Positions 34,701 to 43,552 of a DNA stretch of 64,000 nucleotides are shown here, piece by piece. The position numbers and the translations under genes were made by a program. The stretch covers positions 434,001 to 498,000 of the forward strand of contig NZ_QJTD01000001.1 of assembly GCF_003217215.1 (NCBI RefSeq), given 5' to 3'. Under the pieces are notes generated by a model that worked only from the letters and a program-made list of their open reading frames with translations, was not told where the DNA came from and made no database searches. Origin of the DNA: Winogradskyella epiphytica (GTDB lineage Bacteria > Bacteroidota > Bacteroidia > Flavobacteriales > Flavobacteriaceae). Numbering within the stretch: the stretch's first letter is position 1; every line of letters starts with the position of its first letter.

Positions 34701-36099
34701 ACTCAATAAGCACTGGATTCACACGATTTTCATCTTCTTGATTGTGTCGCATTAACTCGATGTACAAATCGTCACCAAAAGTCTCCTTCCACCACAATAG
34801 GGCTTCTTCAGCTTGGTTTTCACCAATGTTTAGCACCTTACTAGGCACTTCACCATAAAGGTTCCCTGTTAAGCAGATGATGTCTTCTTTATATTTTTCA
34901 ATTAATTTTTTATCAATTCTCGGCACATAATAGAATCCATCAGTAAATGCTGCAGATGATAATTTTGCCAAATTGTGATAGCCTTTTTTATTCTTAGCTA
35001 GCAAAACAATTTGATAACCATTGTCTTTTCTAGTTTTATCAGTATGATCTTCACAGACGAAAAACTCACAACCTACAATGGGCTTAATGATTCTGCTTTT
35101 TTTCTCTAAACCGCTTTCTTCTGCGGCTTTATGCTGCGCCATTACGCCTTTGTTGTGATTAGAAACCGCCGCCACAAAATGAAAAGCACCCATCATATTA
35201 CCATGATCGGTTAAGGCCACAGCAGGCATATTTTGTTTAGCTGCTGCTGCAACCAAATCCTTTATGCTAATTGTAGACTGAAGAATGGAAAACTGAGAAT
35301 GGTTATGGAGATGCGCAAAGTCCGCTTCGCCTATTTGTGAAGCCGCCTCTTTATCTATTACAATTGGATCTTCTGCAGCTTGCTCTTTTTGAAGTCGCGC
35401 ATTGATTTTTGCACTCTCTTTTTTAAGATTGATATGCTTTAAACCAATCAGCTGAATCTCCGCTGGATTTGCTTCAGTAAATTTCTCGAAATAATCTGGC
35501 GCAACATCCAATTCCTCTTTGGTGTATTCTTCTCGTCTAATTAATTCTAAAAAACAACGAGTTGTGGCTTCAACATCGGCAGTGGCATTATGCGCTTCTG
35601 CGAATGGTTTATTGAATAAAAACTGATGTAACTCGGTTAATGTTGGGAGTTTAAACTTCCCATAACGACCTCCCGGAAGCTGACACAATTCAGCTGTATG
35701 CTCCGTACAAGTATCTAAAACTGGTAATTCTTGAAGAGGATTATCTACATTTTCTCTAACAAATTCCGCCCCCATAATGTTTAAATCGAACTTCACGTTT
35801 TGTCCGACCACAAATTTGGTTTTAGATAATGCTATATTAAATTTCTCTAAAACCTCAGAAAGAGGAACCCCTTTTTCTTGAGCTAATTCAGTGGAGATTC
35901 CATGAATTTTTTCGGCATCGTACGGAATATTAAATCCATCTGGTTGCACCAAAAAATCTTGATGCTCGATACAATTCCCCATAGCATCGTGAAGTTGCCA
36001 AGCAATTTGAATACACCTTGGCCAATTATCTGTATCAGTAATTGGTGCATCCCAACGTTTTGGTAATCCTGTGGTCTCGGTATCGAATATTAAATACAT
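31717..36099 (-). CDS. dnaE: DNA polymerase III alpha subunit with fused N-terminal exonuclease
   Basis: The 1460-residue replicative polymerase opens with a DnaQ-like DEDDh 3'-5' exonuclease (Asp6, Glu8, Asp105, His170, Asp175), about 190 residues that in E. coli are a separate epsilon subunit. The PHP domain begins at HLHNH (263-267) and keeps TDHGN, yet other metal positions are changed (see findings). The polymerase core follows with [10 protein letters not shown], catalytic PDIDIDFDD and a [30 protein letters not shown]-type stretch (read in parts), then an HhH region and an OB fold ([19 protein letters not shown]). The fused exonuclease means proofreading is built in. Confidence 0.95.
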   Translation of the reverse strand: [1460 protein letters not shown]

Positions 36100-36323
36100 C
36101 TTATTGTTTCGTTGTTTTATATTGTGTTTATGCTTTTTTGTTCTGTTTTGAAATGACTAGAACAATTTGCCGAGTACAGTTGAAGTAAATTTAACTACAA
36201 CTGTAATAGCTCTTAGACGACTTTTAAAGCGAAAACTTTCACCTTTAAACTTGGTAAAAAGTTAGCGAATAAAATTACATAGAATTTGTACTTATCTGAA
36301 ATGATTTTGTGAAGAGTTTTGAA

Positions 36324-36360
36324 CATAAAAAAAGCGCCACTTAAAAAGTAGCGCTTTTTT
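36324..36360 (-). terminator. Terminator of the calcium-repeat lipoprotein gene
   Basis: An 11-bp stem with one mismatch (AAGCGCcACTT/AAGTaGCGCTT) is flanked by A and T runs, so on the minus strand it ends in TTTTTTT. It lies 20 bases past the stop. Confidence 0.75.
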
Positions 36361-36379
36361 AAAATATGTTTTACTTGAC

Positions 36380-37591
36380 TTATGCTGGCTGTAAATAATC
36401 CGGAACTCCGTCACCATCTGTGTCCAAAGCATCATCAGGGTTACCATCGCCATTAGGATCAGCATTTTCATTTATAGTTAAAATACCATCACCATCATCG
36501 TCATTATCTAAATAATCTACGTCACCATCTCCATCTGTATCGATTGGATTTCCATTCTCATCTTTAGATTCATAAATTGTTAAAATGCCGTCACCATCAT
36601 CATCATTATCTAAATAATTAGGAATACCATCACCATCTGTATCGTCATTTTCAAGATTTCCATCTCCATTGAAATCTTCAAATGCATTTGGAATACTGTC
36701 CGCATCATCATCACCACAATCTAAAGCATCTATTTTTGCTTGAATTACCCCATCGGCATCTCCACAAATTGCAATCTGATCTTCTAAATACAATAAATAC
36801 TGAGCACATTTGTCCATAAAGTTCCCAATAGTTGCGGTCACATATTGCGACTCAGCTTCTGTAACATTAGCTATCGCTTGATCACAAGCAATTTGGCAAT
36901 CACCTAAATTATCAATTATAGTTTGTATAGATCCTGTTTCGTCTCCACAAAAGGTTTGCTTCATAATTAAAGCATCCTTATAATTAGCACAAGCCGTTGC
37001 ATACTCTGCACTATTAATAAATTCTAAATCTGTAGAAACAGCAGCCGAATAAGCTATTGCTGCATCATCAGCAGCTATTTGCGCATCAACACAGGTTGTA
37101 GCATTATTTGGTATTTCGCCAGATATTAAAGGCACTCTATGAAAAATGCCATTCGTAAATCCAACTGAATTTAAACCAGATTCATCAAAGGCTAAAAACC
37201 TATAGGTTCCAGTGAATGTTTTACTTGTAACATCAATTTCTTCAATAACTATCTCTCCTAATTCTGGGTACAAGGAAACACTTTCATCAGGACGATTAGT
37301 CGTTGAATAAGTAACCCCAAAGCCATCAACATAATCTGCTGAAATGGTATTTACTGACCCCACTACATAAGTACCTTCGGTTATTGATGGAACTTTCAAG
37401 TGTACAGATTCAGCATTATTTATTCCTGTAATGGTTAAGAATCCATTTTCTGATATACTAGCTGAATAAGCCTTAGCTCGCCAGAGTTCGTTCTCACGAT
37501 CACCTTGAAAGGCAGGATCATTAAATTCAACATCATCACCACAGCTAAATAAGGTAACAAAAACAAGAGTTAAGAGGATAAGTTTTTTCAT
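36380..37591 (-). CDS. DUF6252-like lipoprotein with cysteine repeats and TSP3 calcium repeats
   Basis: The 403-residue protein has a lipoprotein signal with lipidation Cys17 (TLFSCGDD). Residues of about 25-150 resemble DUF6252, a beta-sandwich found in Bacteroidota lipoproteins. Then come two units of about 65 residues, each ending in a pattern of Cys-Gly-Asp, IQ..ID.L and a closing Cys, and finally a run of Asp-rich thrombospondin type 3 repeats ([19 protein letters not shown] and relatives) to the end. The last part should bind calcium and act as a stalk or spacer at the surface. No T9SS domain is present. The gene has its own promoter and terminator. Confidence 0.75.
   Translation of the reverse strand: MKKLILLTLVFVTLFSCGDDVEFNDPAFQGDRENELWRAKAYSASISENGFLTITGINNAESVHLKVPSITEGTYVVGSVNTISADYVDGFGVTYSTTNRPDESVSLYPELGEIVIEEIDVTSKTFTGTYRFLAFDESGLNSVGFTNGIFHRVPLISGEIPNNATTCVDAQIAADDAAIAYSAAVSTDLEFINSAEYATACANYKDALIMKQTFCGDETGSIQTIIDNLGDCQIACDQAIANVTEAESQYVTATIGNFMDKCAQYLLYLEDQIAICGDADGVIQAKIDALDCGDDDADSIPNAFEDFNGDGNLENDDTDGDGIPNYLDNDDDGDGILTIYESKDENGNPIDTDGDGDVDYLDNDDDGDGILTINENADPNGDGNPDDALDTDGDGVPDYLQPA
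36477..36618 (-). repeat. Imperfect 40-bp direct repeat inside the TSP3 region
   Basis: The 40 bases at 36477-36516 recur at 36579-36618 with four differences, all silent. They encode [13 protein letters not shown] twice, so a duplication of about 102 bases is likely. Confidence 0.6.
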
Positions 37592-37616
37592 TTTTATAGG
37601 ACTTTTATCGATGTTT

Positions 37617-37624
37617 CAAATATA
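37617..37624 (-). promoter_or_regulatory. -10 element of the calcium-repeat lipoprotein gene
   Basis: On the minus strand this reads TATATTTG, a perfect match 25 bases before the start. A TTTTG at 37640-37644 is at a shorter than usual spacing. Confidence 0.5.
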
Positions 37625-37728
37625 AGGAAACAAGAATGTCAAAAGTATAATATTTTTAAATATTGTTATTTCATGTTTTTTTCTGTTGTATAAATTACAT
37701 TAAATCAGTGTAAATAAAAAAAATATAG

Positions 37729-37736
37729 TATCTTTG
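37729..37736 (+). promoter_or_regulatory. -10 element of rpsP
   Basis: TATCTTTG is a perfect TAnnTTTG match followed by GCGCCC; it lies 47 bases before the rpsP start. No clear -33 TTTG is present. Confidence 0.6.
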
Positions 37737-37783
37737 CGCCCTCATTAATAACAGAGGTCGAGAACCTCACTAATTAATAATTT

Positions 37784-38299
37784 ATGCCTGTAAAAATTAG
37801 ATTACAAAGACACGGTAAAAAAGGAAAACCTTATTACTGGATTATAGCTGCGGATTCACGCGCTAAAAGAGACGGTAAATACCTAGAAAAATTAGGTGCT
37901 TACAATCCAAACACAAATCCTGCAACTATCGAATTAGATGTTGACGGAGCTGTGAAGTGGTTACAAAACGGTGCACAACCAACTGACACTGCTAGAGCAA
38001 TTTTATCTTATAAAGGTGCTTTACTTAAACTTCATTTAGCTGGAGGAGTTAGAAAGGGTGCATTAACTGAAGAGCAAGCAGAAGAGAAATTCAATGCTTG
38101 GTTGGAAGAAAAGGCAGCTAAAATTGAAGCGAAAGCTGAAGGTTTAACTAAAGCTCAAGCTGAAGCGAAAGCTAAAGCATTAGAAGCTGAAAAAGCTGTA
38201 AACGAAGCTCGTATTGCTGCGGCAGCACCAGTTGTTGAAGAGGAAGTAGCAGAAGATGTTGCAACTGAAGAAACAAATGCTTCTAACGAAGAAGAGTAG
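37784..38299 (+). CDS. rpsP: 30S ribosomal protein S16 with extended acidic tail
   Basis: The first 80 residues are S16 ([35 protein letters not shown]), the small-subunit assembly protein. The remaining 90 residues form a helical tail rich in Ala, Glu and Lys ending in an acidic stretch, nearly doubling the usual 80-90 residues of other bacteria. Tails of this sort are common in Bacteroidota S16. It has its own promoter and a strong terminator, and precedes rimM, the usual partner in ribosome maturation. Confidence 0.97.
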   Translation: MPVKIRLQRHGKKGKPYYWIIAADSRAKRDGKYLEKLGAYNPNTNPATIELDVDGAVKWLQNGAQPTDTARAILSYKGALLKLHLAGGVRKGALTEEQAEEKFNAWLEEKAAKIEAKAEGLTKAQAEAKAKALEAEKAVNEARIAAAAPVVEEEVAEDVATEETNASNEEE

Positions 38300-38321
38300 A
38301 AAATTTATTTTTATACTTTTG

Positions 38322-38352
38322 AACCCAGACCATTTGCGTCTGGGTTTTTTTT
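38322..38352 (+). terminator. Terminator after rpsP
   Basis: A perfect 9-bp stem (AACCCAGAC/GTCTGGGTT) with a 7-nt loop is followed by TTTTTTT, 23 bases past the rpsP stop. Confidence 0.85.
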
Positions 38353-38420
38353 GTTAAATAGTATTTTTATTTAAAATATGTAAATAAACATATCCCGTTT
38401 TTACGGGAACAAGATTTGTT

Positions 38421-38951
38421 ATGAAAAAGGAAGATTGTTTTTATTTAGGTAAGATTGTAAAGAAGTATAGCTTTAAAGGTGAACTTCTAGCAAAATTGGA
38501 TACAGACGAACCAGAATTGTACGATGAACTCGACGCTATTTTTATAGACCTAAAAGGAAATTTAGTACCGTTTTTAATAGAGTCTTCTCAATTACATAAA
38601 TCAGATTTATTACGCTTAAAACTTGAAGATGTAGATTCTGAAGCAGACGCAGATTCACTTTTAAAAACCGAATTATATCTTCCTCTAGATTTATTACCTA
38701 AACTTGAAGGTGATAAGTTTTATTTTCATGAAGTGATTGGCTTCAAAGTAAAAGACAAGAACTTTGGCGATGTTGGAATTATTACAGGAATTAACGATAC
38801 TACAGCTCAAGCTTTATTCGAAATTGATAGAGATGGCACAGAGATTCTCATACCATTAAACGATGAGTTCATTGTGAAAGTTGATCGAAAAAACAAAACT
38901 ATTGAGGTAGACACACCTGAAGGTCTGATTGATTTATATCTCGAAGACTAA
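38421..38951 (+). CDS. rimM: 16S rRNA processing protein RimM
   Basis: The 176-residue protein has the N-terminal RimM beta barrel (KEDCFYLGKIVKKYSFKGELLAKL) and the C-terminal PRC barrel (KFYFHEVIGFKVKD, ILIPLNDEFIVKVDRKNKTIEVDTP in parts). RimM binds S19 and helps mature the 30S subunit. It follows rpsP as in many bacteria, although trmD is not next, and a terminator lies between the two genes. Confidence 0.95.
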   Translation: MKKEDCFYLGKIVKKYSFKGELLAKLDTDEPELYDELDAIFIDLKGNLVPFLIESSQLHKSDLLRLKLEDVDSEADADSLLKTELYLPLDLLPKLEGDKFYFHEVIGFKVKDKNFGDVGIITGINDTTAQALFEIDRDGTEILIPLNDEFIVKVDRKNKTIEVDTPEGLIDLYLED

Positions 38952-39026
38952 TTTCTATATATAGCTAAACGTAACCTCTGAGAATGAGATTGCTATGTCT
39001 TTGATCATCGCAATGACACTAATACT

Positions 39027-39740
39027 ATGAGCAAACCCTTCAAATTCAAAGAATTTACCATTAACCAAGATCGATGTGCCATGAAAATTGGTACCGATGG
39101 CGTTTTACTTGGCGCATGGACTTCTATAGACAAGCGTCCTTTTTCAGTTTTAGATATAGGAGCTGGAACTGGAGTTTTATCATTAATGATTGCACAAAGA
39201 AGTTCAGCAGAAAACATAGAAGCTATTGAAATTGATGCCGATGCCTACGAGCAATGCGCTGAAAATTTTGAAAACTCACCATGGTCAGACCGTTTATTTT
39301 GTTATCACGCTTCATTATTAGAATTTATTGAAGAGGTAGATGACGAATTCGATCTTATTATTTGCAATCCTCCGTTCTATTCTGAAGATTATAAAACCCA
39401 AGACAAATCAAGAGACTTGGCTAGATTTAATGATGCCATGCCTTTTGAACATTTAATTTATGCCGCGGCAAAACTACTATCTGAAGATGGTATCTTTTCT
39501 ACAGTTATTCCATTTAAAGAAGAATCGAACTTTGTAGAATTAGCTTCAAAAGTAGGCTTATTCCTTAACCGTTCACTTCATATTAAAGGGAGCCCTGAAT
39601 CAGAGATTAAGCGAAGTTTGTTAGAGTTCTCTTTTCAAAAGAAAGAAACTTCGGCTTTAGAATTAATTATTGAAACTTCAAGACATCAATATACAGATGA
39701 CTACATCAATCTGACCAAAGATTTTTACTTGAAAATGTAA
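39027..39740 (+). CDS. tRNA1(Val) adenine37-N6 methyltransferase-like (TrmN6)
   Basis: The 237-residue enzyme is a Rossmann-fold SAM methyltransferase with motif I VLDIGAGTGVLSL (about 41-53), an acidic ribose-binding strand IEAIEID and the adenine-specific catalytic motif NPPFY. The entry FKFKEFTINQDRCAMKIGTDGVLLGAW is the TrmN6 (YfiC) signature (read in parts). This enzyme would methylate A37 of tRNA1(Val). It follows rimM by 75 bases on the same strand and may be in its transcript. Confidence 0.88.
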   Translation: MSKPFKFKEFTINQDRCAMKIGTDGVLLGAWTSIDKRPFSVLDIGAGTGVLSLMIAQRSSAENIEAIEIDADAYEQCAENFENSPWSDRLFCYHASLLEFIEEVDDEFDLIICNPPFYSEDYKTQDKSRDLARFNDAMPFEHLIYAAAKLLSEDGIFSTVIPFKEESNFVELASKVGLFLNRSLHIKGSPESEIKRSLLEFSFQKKETSALELIIETSRHQYTDDYINLTKDFYLKM

Positions 39741-39748
39741 TTTGGCAG

Positions 39749-39779
39749 TTGGGCAATGCAAACGATTTCGTTACATTTG
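39749..39779 (+). promoter_or_regulatory. Promoter of the acyl-CoA dehydrogenase gene
   Basis: TTG (39749-39751) and TACATTTG (39772-39779) lie 20 bases apart, a full Bacteroidota promoter. The leader would be about 95 bases. Confidence 0.55.
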
Positions 39780-39882
39780 TTTCGATAATACCTTTTGAAT
39801 TTATTCAACATAAAATAAAGTTAATAGAGAACAAGTGTAACAAGCATATATGCGGATTTCACTTGACCAAAACAACAATAAA

Positions 39883-41061
39883 ATGAAACCAGATTTATTC
39901 GAAGCACCTGATTATTATAACCTTGACGAATTACTTACTGACGAGCATAAATTAGTACGTGATGCCGCAAGAGAATGGGTTAAACGTGATGTATCTCCAA
40001 TTATTGAAGAATATGCGCAAAAAGCAGAATTCCCTAAGCAAATCATTAATGGTTTAGCAGAAATTGGAGCCTTTGGACCTTATATTCCTGAAGAATATGG
40101 TGGTGCTGGATTAGACCAAATTTCTTATGGTTTAATAATGCAAGAAATTGAACGTGGTGATTCTGGCGTTCGTAGTACAGCTTCTGTACAATCATCATTG
40201 GTAATGTATCCGATTTGGAAGTACGGAAACGAGGAACAACGCAAAAAATACTTACCGAAATTAGCTTCTGGCGAATGGATGGGTTCTTTTGGACTTACTG
40301 AACCAGATCACGGTTCTAATCCAGGAGGTATGACTACGAATTTTAAAGATATGGGCGACCATTATCTTTTAAATGGTGCTAAAATGTGGATTTCTAATGC
40401 TCCTTTTTGTCAAGTTGCTGTAGTATGGGCAAAGAATGAAGAAGGAAGAATTCACGGTTTAATCGTAGAGCGTGGTATGGAAGGTTTTTCTACACCAGAA
40501 ACTCATAATAAATGGTCATTAAGAGCTTCGGCAACTGGTGAGCTAATTTTTGATAATGTAAAAGTTCCTAAAGAAAACTTATTACCAAATAAATCTGGTT
40601 TAGGTGCTCCATTAGGATGTTTAGATTCAGCTCGTTTTGGTATTGCATGGGGAGCTATTGGTGCTGCTATGGATTGTTACGATACGGCCTTACGTTATAG
40701 CAAAGAACGCTTGCAATTTGGCAAGCCAATTGGACAATTCCAACTACAACAAAAGAAGTTAGCTGAAATGATAACTGAAATCACTAAAGCACAATTATTA
40801 GCTTGGCGATTAGGTGTTATGCGCGAAAACGGTACAGCAACCTCAGCGCAAATCTCTATGGCTAAACGAAACAATGTGGATATGGCTATCAATATTGCAC
40901 GTGAAGCTAGACAAATGTTAGGTGGTATGGGAATCACAGGTGAATACAGCATTATGCGCCACTCTATGAACCTTGAAAGTGTCATTACTTATGAAGGTAC
41001 TCACGATATTCACTTACTTATTACTGGTTTAGATGTTACAGGTTTAAACGCTTTTAAATAA
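39883..41061 (+). CDS. Acyl-CoA dehydrogenase, glutaryl-CoA dehydrogenase type
   Basis: I start at ATG 39883 (MKPDLFEAPDYYNLDELL), since 11 extra residues from 39850 do not look conserved. The 392-residue flavoprotein has FAD-binding GLTEPDHGSNPGGM, a central SLRASATGELIFDNVKVP strand pair, and the catalytic base Glu in ESVITYEGTHDIH. This ending, plus GLDVTGLNAFK at the terminus, matches glutaryl-CoA dehydrogenases (lysine and tryptophan breakdown) better than straight-chain enzymes. Neighbouring genes do not encode electron transfer flavoprotein. A terminator follows. Confidence 0.85.
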   Translation: MKPDLFEAPDYYNLDELLTDEHKLVRDAAREWVKRDVSPIIEEYAQKAEFPKQIINGLAEIGAFGPYIPEEYGGAGLDQISYGLIMQEIERGDSGVRSTASVQSSLVMYPIWKYGNEEQRKKYLPKLASGEWMGSFGLTEPDHGSNPGGMTTNFKDMGDHYLLNGAKMWISNAPFCQVAVVWAKNEEGRIHGLIVERGMEGFSTPETHNKWSLRASATGELIFDNVKVPKENLLPNKSGLGAPLGCLDSARFGIAWGAIGAAMDCYDTALRYSKERLQFGKPIGQFQLQQKKLAEMITEITKAQLLAWRLGVMRENGTATSAQISMAKRNNVDMAINIAREARQMLGGMGITGEYSIMRHSMNLESVITYEGTHDIHLLITGLDVTGLNAFK

Positions 41062-41116
41062 GCCGCTAAGCGACGATTGATTAATTCACTCAGATAGAAT
41101 TGAAAATAAAATTATA

Positions 41117-41148
41117 AAAATGCTTCTCATAATTGGGAAGCATTTTTT
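41117..41148 (+). terminator. Terminator after the acyl-CoA dehydrogenase gene
   Basis: A perfect 10-bp stem (AAAATGCTTC/GAAGCATTTT) with a 10-nt loop is followed by TT, 56 bases past the stop and only 16 bases before the next start. Confidence 0.8.
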
Positions 41149-41163
41149 ATTTAAATTTACTTT

Positions 41164-42060
41164 ATGTCTTCAAGAACTCGTTTAGATCGCGCTTATAAAA
41201 ATGCAAAACGCTTAAGTTTTGATGATTCCTCTAAATTTATATTATTTAGCGATTGCCATAGAGGTGATAATAGCTTTGCAGACGACTTTGCTAATAATCG
41301 AAATATTTATTATCACGCTTTAAGACACTACTATCTTGAAGGATTCAGTTATTGTGAGCTCGGCGATGGTGATGAGCTATGGGAAAACCTCACCTTTGAA
41401 TCTATCTTTTACGCCCACAAGAACGTGTATATGCTCATGAAGCAATTTCATGATGAAGACCGATTACATATGATATGGGGTAATCATGATATGGTTTATC
41501 GGAATCCAAATTATGTAGAAAAACATTTAAGCACCTATTTCGACCCTAAAACAGGTAAAGACGAAGATCTTTTTTGTGATATTAAATATCATGAAGGCAT
41601 TATCTTAGAACATTCTGAAACAAATCAACAATTATTTTTGACCCATGGTCATCAAGCCGATTGGTGGAATTTCTTGTTTTGGAAATGGAGTCGGTTTATG
41701 GTACGTGTGTTGTGGAAACCTTTAAATGTGATGGGAATCGCGGACCCCACAAGTCCAGCTAAAAATTACACTGAACTCATTAAAATAGAACGCAGAACTA
41801 AAAAATGGATTATTGCCAACAACAATTTAATTACTATTGTTGGTCATACACATAGGCCACGTTTTCCTGAGCCAGGCGATATCGCATATTTTAATGATGG
41901 GAGTTGTGTTCACCCAAGAAGTATTACTGGACTTGAAATTGAAAATGGTGCGATTTCCTTAATTAAATGGCAAATCGTTACTTCTGAAGACGGCAATTTA
42001 AAAATCGACCGATTTCTATTGGAAGGCCCAACGAAATTGAGTGATTATAAAACGAACTAA
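41164..42060 (+). CDS. Calcineurin-like metallophosphoesterase
   Basis: The 298-residue enzyme has the metallophosphoesterase motif set: FSDCHRGDN near 27-36, GDGDELWE (the GDxxE signature), GNHDMV, THGHQAD and GHTHRPRF. The DxH...GDxxE...GNHD...H...GHxH order fits a dimetal phosphoesterase. A signal peptide is absent, so it is cytosolic. The substrate may be a nucleotide or lipid precursor, as in UDP-diacylglucosamine hydrolase LpxH, but this cannot be read from the motifs. A TACTTTA element sits just before the ATG. Confidence 0.88.
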   Translation: MSSRTRLDRAYKNAKRLSFDDSSKFILFSDCHRGDNSFADDFANNRNIYYHALRHYYLEGFSYCELGDGDELWENLTFESIFYAHKNVYMLMKQFHDEDRLHMIWGNHDMVYRNPNYVEKHLSTYFDPKTGKDEDLFCDIKYHEGIILEHSETNQQLFLTHGHQADWWNFLFWKWSRFMVRVLWKPLNVMGIADPTSPAKNYTELIKIERRTKKWIIANNNLITIVGHTHRPRFPEPGDIAYFNDGSCVHPRSITGLEIENGAISLIKWQIVTSEDGNLKIDRFLLEGPTKLSDYKTN

Positions 42061-42112
42061 TCCCTTGGCATAAAACACCAAAAAAACATCATACTTGTAA
42101 TAGAAACTGAAT

Positions 42113-42445
42113 TTAAGACTCAGGGGCTAACTCTACTGTTAAGCCATCCATTTCAGGAGTCATTTGAATTTGACAACCTAAACGCGAATTATCTTTCACA
42201 TAAAAAGCCTCAGAAAGCATCGCTTCTTCGTCGTCTTGCATTTCTGGCAATTCCGTATTACTTAACACATAACATTGGCAAGAGGCGCACATAGCCATTC
42301 CTCCACAGACACCAATAGTACCTTCTGGAGCAAGCTCATAGGAACGAACCACTTCCATTAAGTTCATTGCCATATCTGTTGGTGCTTCAACCTCGTGCTT
42401 TACACCTTCCCTATCTATGATGATGATTTTTATATCTTGTTCCAT
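42113..42445 (-). CDS. [2Fe-2S] ferredoxin, adrenodoxin type
   Basis: The 110-residue protein has the C-x5-C-x2-C...C cluster motif of vertebrate-type ferredoxins in CGGMAMCASCQCYVL (Cys48, Cys54, Cys57) and a late cysteine in RLGCQIQM. The start DREGVKHEVEAP and central acidic EMQDDEEAMLSE fit an adrenodoxin-like fold. It would carry electrons from the ferredoxin-NADP reductase encoded 51 bases upstream on the same strand, so the two probably form one redox operon. Confidence 0.92.
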   Translation of the reverse strand: MEQDIKIIIIDREGVKHEVEAPTDMAMNLMEVVRSYELAPEGTIGVCGGMAMCASCQCYVLSNTELPEMQDDEEAMLSEAFYVKDNSRLGCQIQMTPEMDGLTVELAPES

Positions 42446-42496
42446 ACGGTATAACGAACTCTAGATTTTAAAACCTTAAATGAAGTTTTATATTAA

Positions 42497-43552
42497 TTAA
42501 TCAAATGCCTTTACAACAGCTTTAGGTGCTTCTTTTCTAGTACCATCAAACCCATCTACTCCAGCAACCGTTGTATATTTTAAAACATAACGTTTACCAG
42601 GATTGATAATCTGATATGCTGCTTGACACATCAAAGTTGCTTCATGAAAACCACAAAGGATTAGCTTTAATTTCCCCGGATAGGTATTAACGTCTCCAAT
42701 GGCAAATACACCAGGAATATTGGTTTGGTAATCTAAAGAATTATTAACTTTTATAGCGTTTTTCTCTATTTCAAGTCCCCAATCACCAATTGGTCCTAAC
42801 TTAGGCGATAAACCAAATAATGGAATAAAATGATCTGTTTCTAACAAATATGGTTCTTCACCTTTTTTAGTAACCTCAACAGTTTCAACTCTTCCATCAC
42901 CATTGATAGCTGTGATTTCCGCTGGCGTAATTAGGTTCACTTTACCAAGATTTTTTAATTCTTGAACTTTTTCAACAGAATCTAAATGACCTCTAAATTC
43001 ATTTCTTCTATGAACCAATGTTACTCTATCTGCTATATCACTTAAAAATATACTCCAATCTAAGGCAGAATCACCTCCACCTGCAATAACCACATTTTTA
43101 CCGCGATACATTTCAGGTTCTTTAATCATGTACTCCACACCCTTATCTTCATAATCAGCAATATTGTGAATTAAAGGTTTACGAGGCTCAAAACTTCCCA
43201 ATCCTCCTGCAATAGCCACCACAGGTGCATGATGTTTTGTACCTTTATTAGTGGTTACAATGAAAGTTCCATCTTCCTGCTTTTCCAATGTTTCAGCGCG
43301 TTCACCTAAAGTAAATCCAGGCTCGAACTGTTTACATTGTTCAAGTAACTTCTCCGTTAGATCACCAGCAAGAATTTCTGGATAAGCTGGAATATCGTAA
43401 ATAGGTTTTTTAGGATAAAGCTCCGAACATTGTCCACCAGGTTGTGGTAATGCGTCAATCAAATGACATTTTAACTTTAAAAGGCCTGCTTCAAAAACAG
43501 TAAACAATCCTGTTGGCCCTGCTCCAATAATTAGTATATCTGTTTTAATCAT
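42497..43552 (-). CDS. Ferredoxin-NADP reductase, thioredoxin-reductase-like
   Basis: I take ATG 43552 as start, as MIKTDILIIGAGPTGLF is the conserved N terminus; ATG 43585 adds eleven poorly conserved residues. The 351-residue enzyme has the FAD motif GAGPTG (9-14), the NADPH motif GGGDSALDW, VHRR near 190 and FAIGDVNTYPGKLKLIL. It lacks the CxxC of thioredoxin reductase, which fits plant-type-unrelated FNRs of this fold. It transfers electrons between NADPH and the ferredoxin encoded next. Its promoter region holds a CRP-like palindrome. Confidence 0.9.
   Translation of the reverse strand: MIKTDILIIGAGPTGLFTVFEAGLLKLKCHLIDALPQPGGQCSELYPKKPIYDIPAYPEILAGDLTEKLLEQCKQFEPGFTLGERAETLEKQEDGTFIVTTNKGTKHHAPVVAIAGGLGSFEPRKPLIHNIADYEDKGVEYMIKEPEMYRGKNVVIAGGGDSALDWSIFLSDIADRVTLVHRRNEFRGHLDSVEKVQELKNLGKVNLITPAEITAINGDGRVETVEVTKKGEEPYLLETDHFIPLFGLSPKLGPIGDWGLEIEKNAIKVNNSLDYQTNIPGVFAIGDVNTYPGKLKLILCGFHEATLMCQAAYQIINPGKRYVLKYTTVAGVDGFDGTRKEAPKAVVKAFD

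Noticed and set aside
38390..38412. A small CCCG/CGGG hairpin before rimM as a riboswitch
   Set aside because: Only four pairs with a 6-nt loop; no larger conserved structure is visible.
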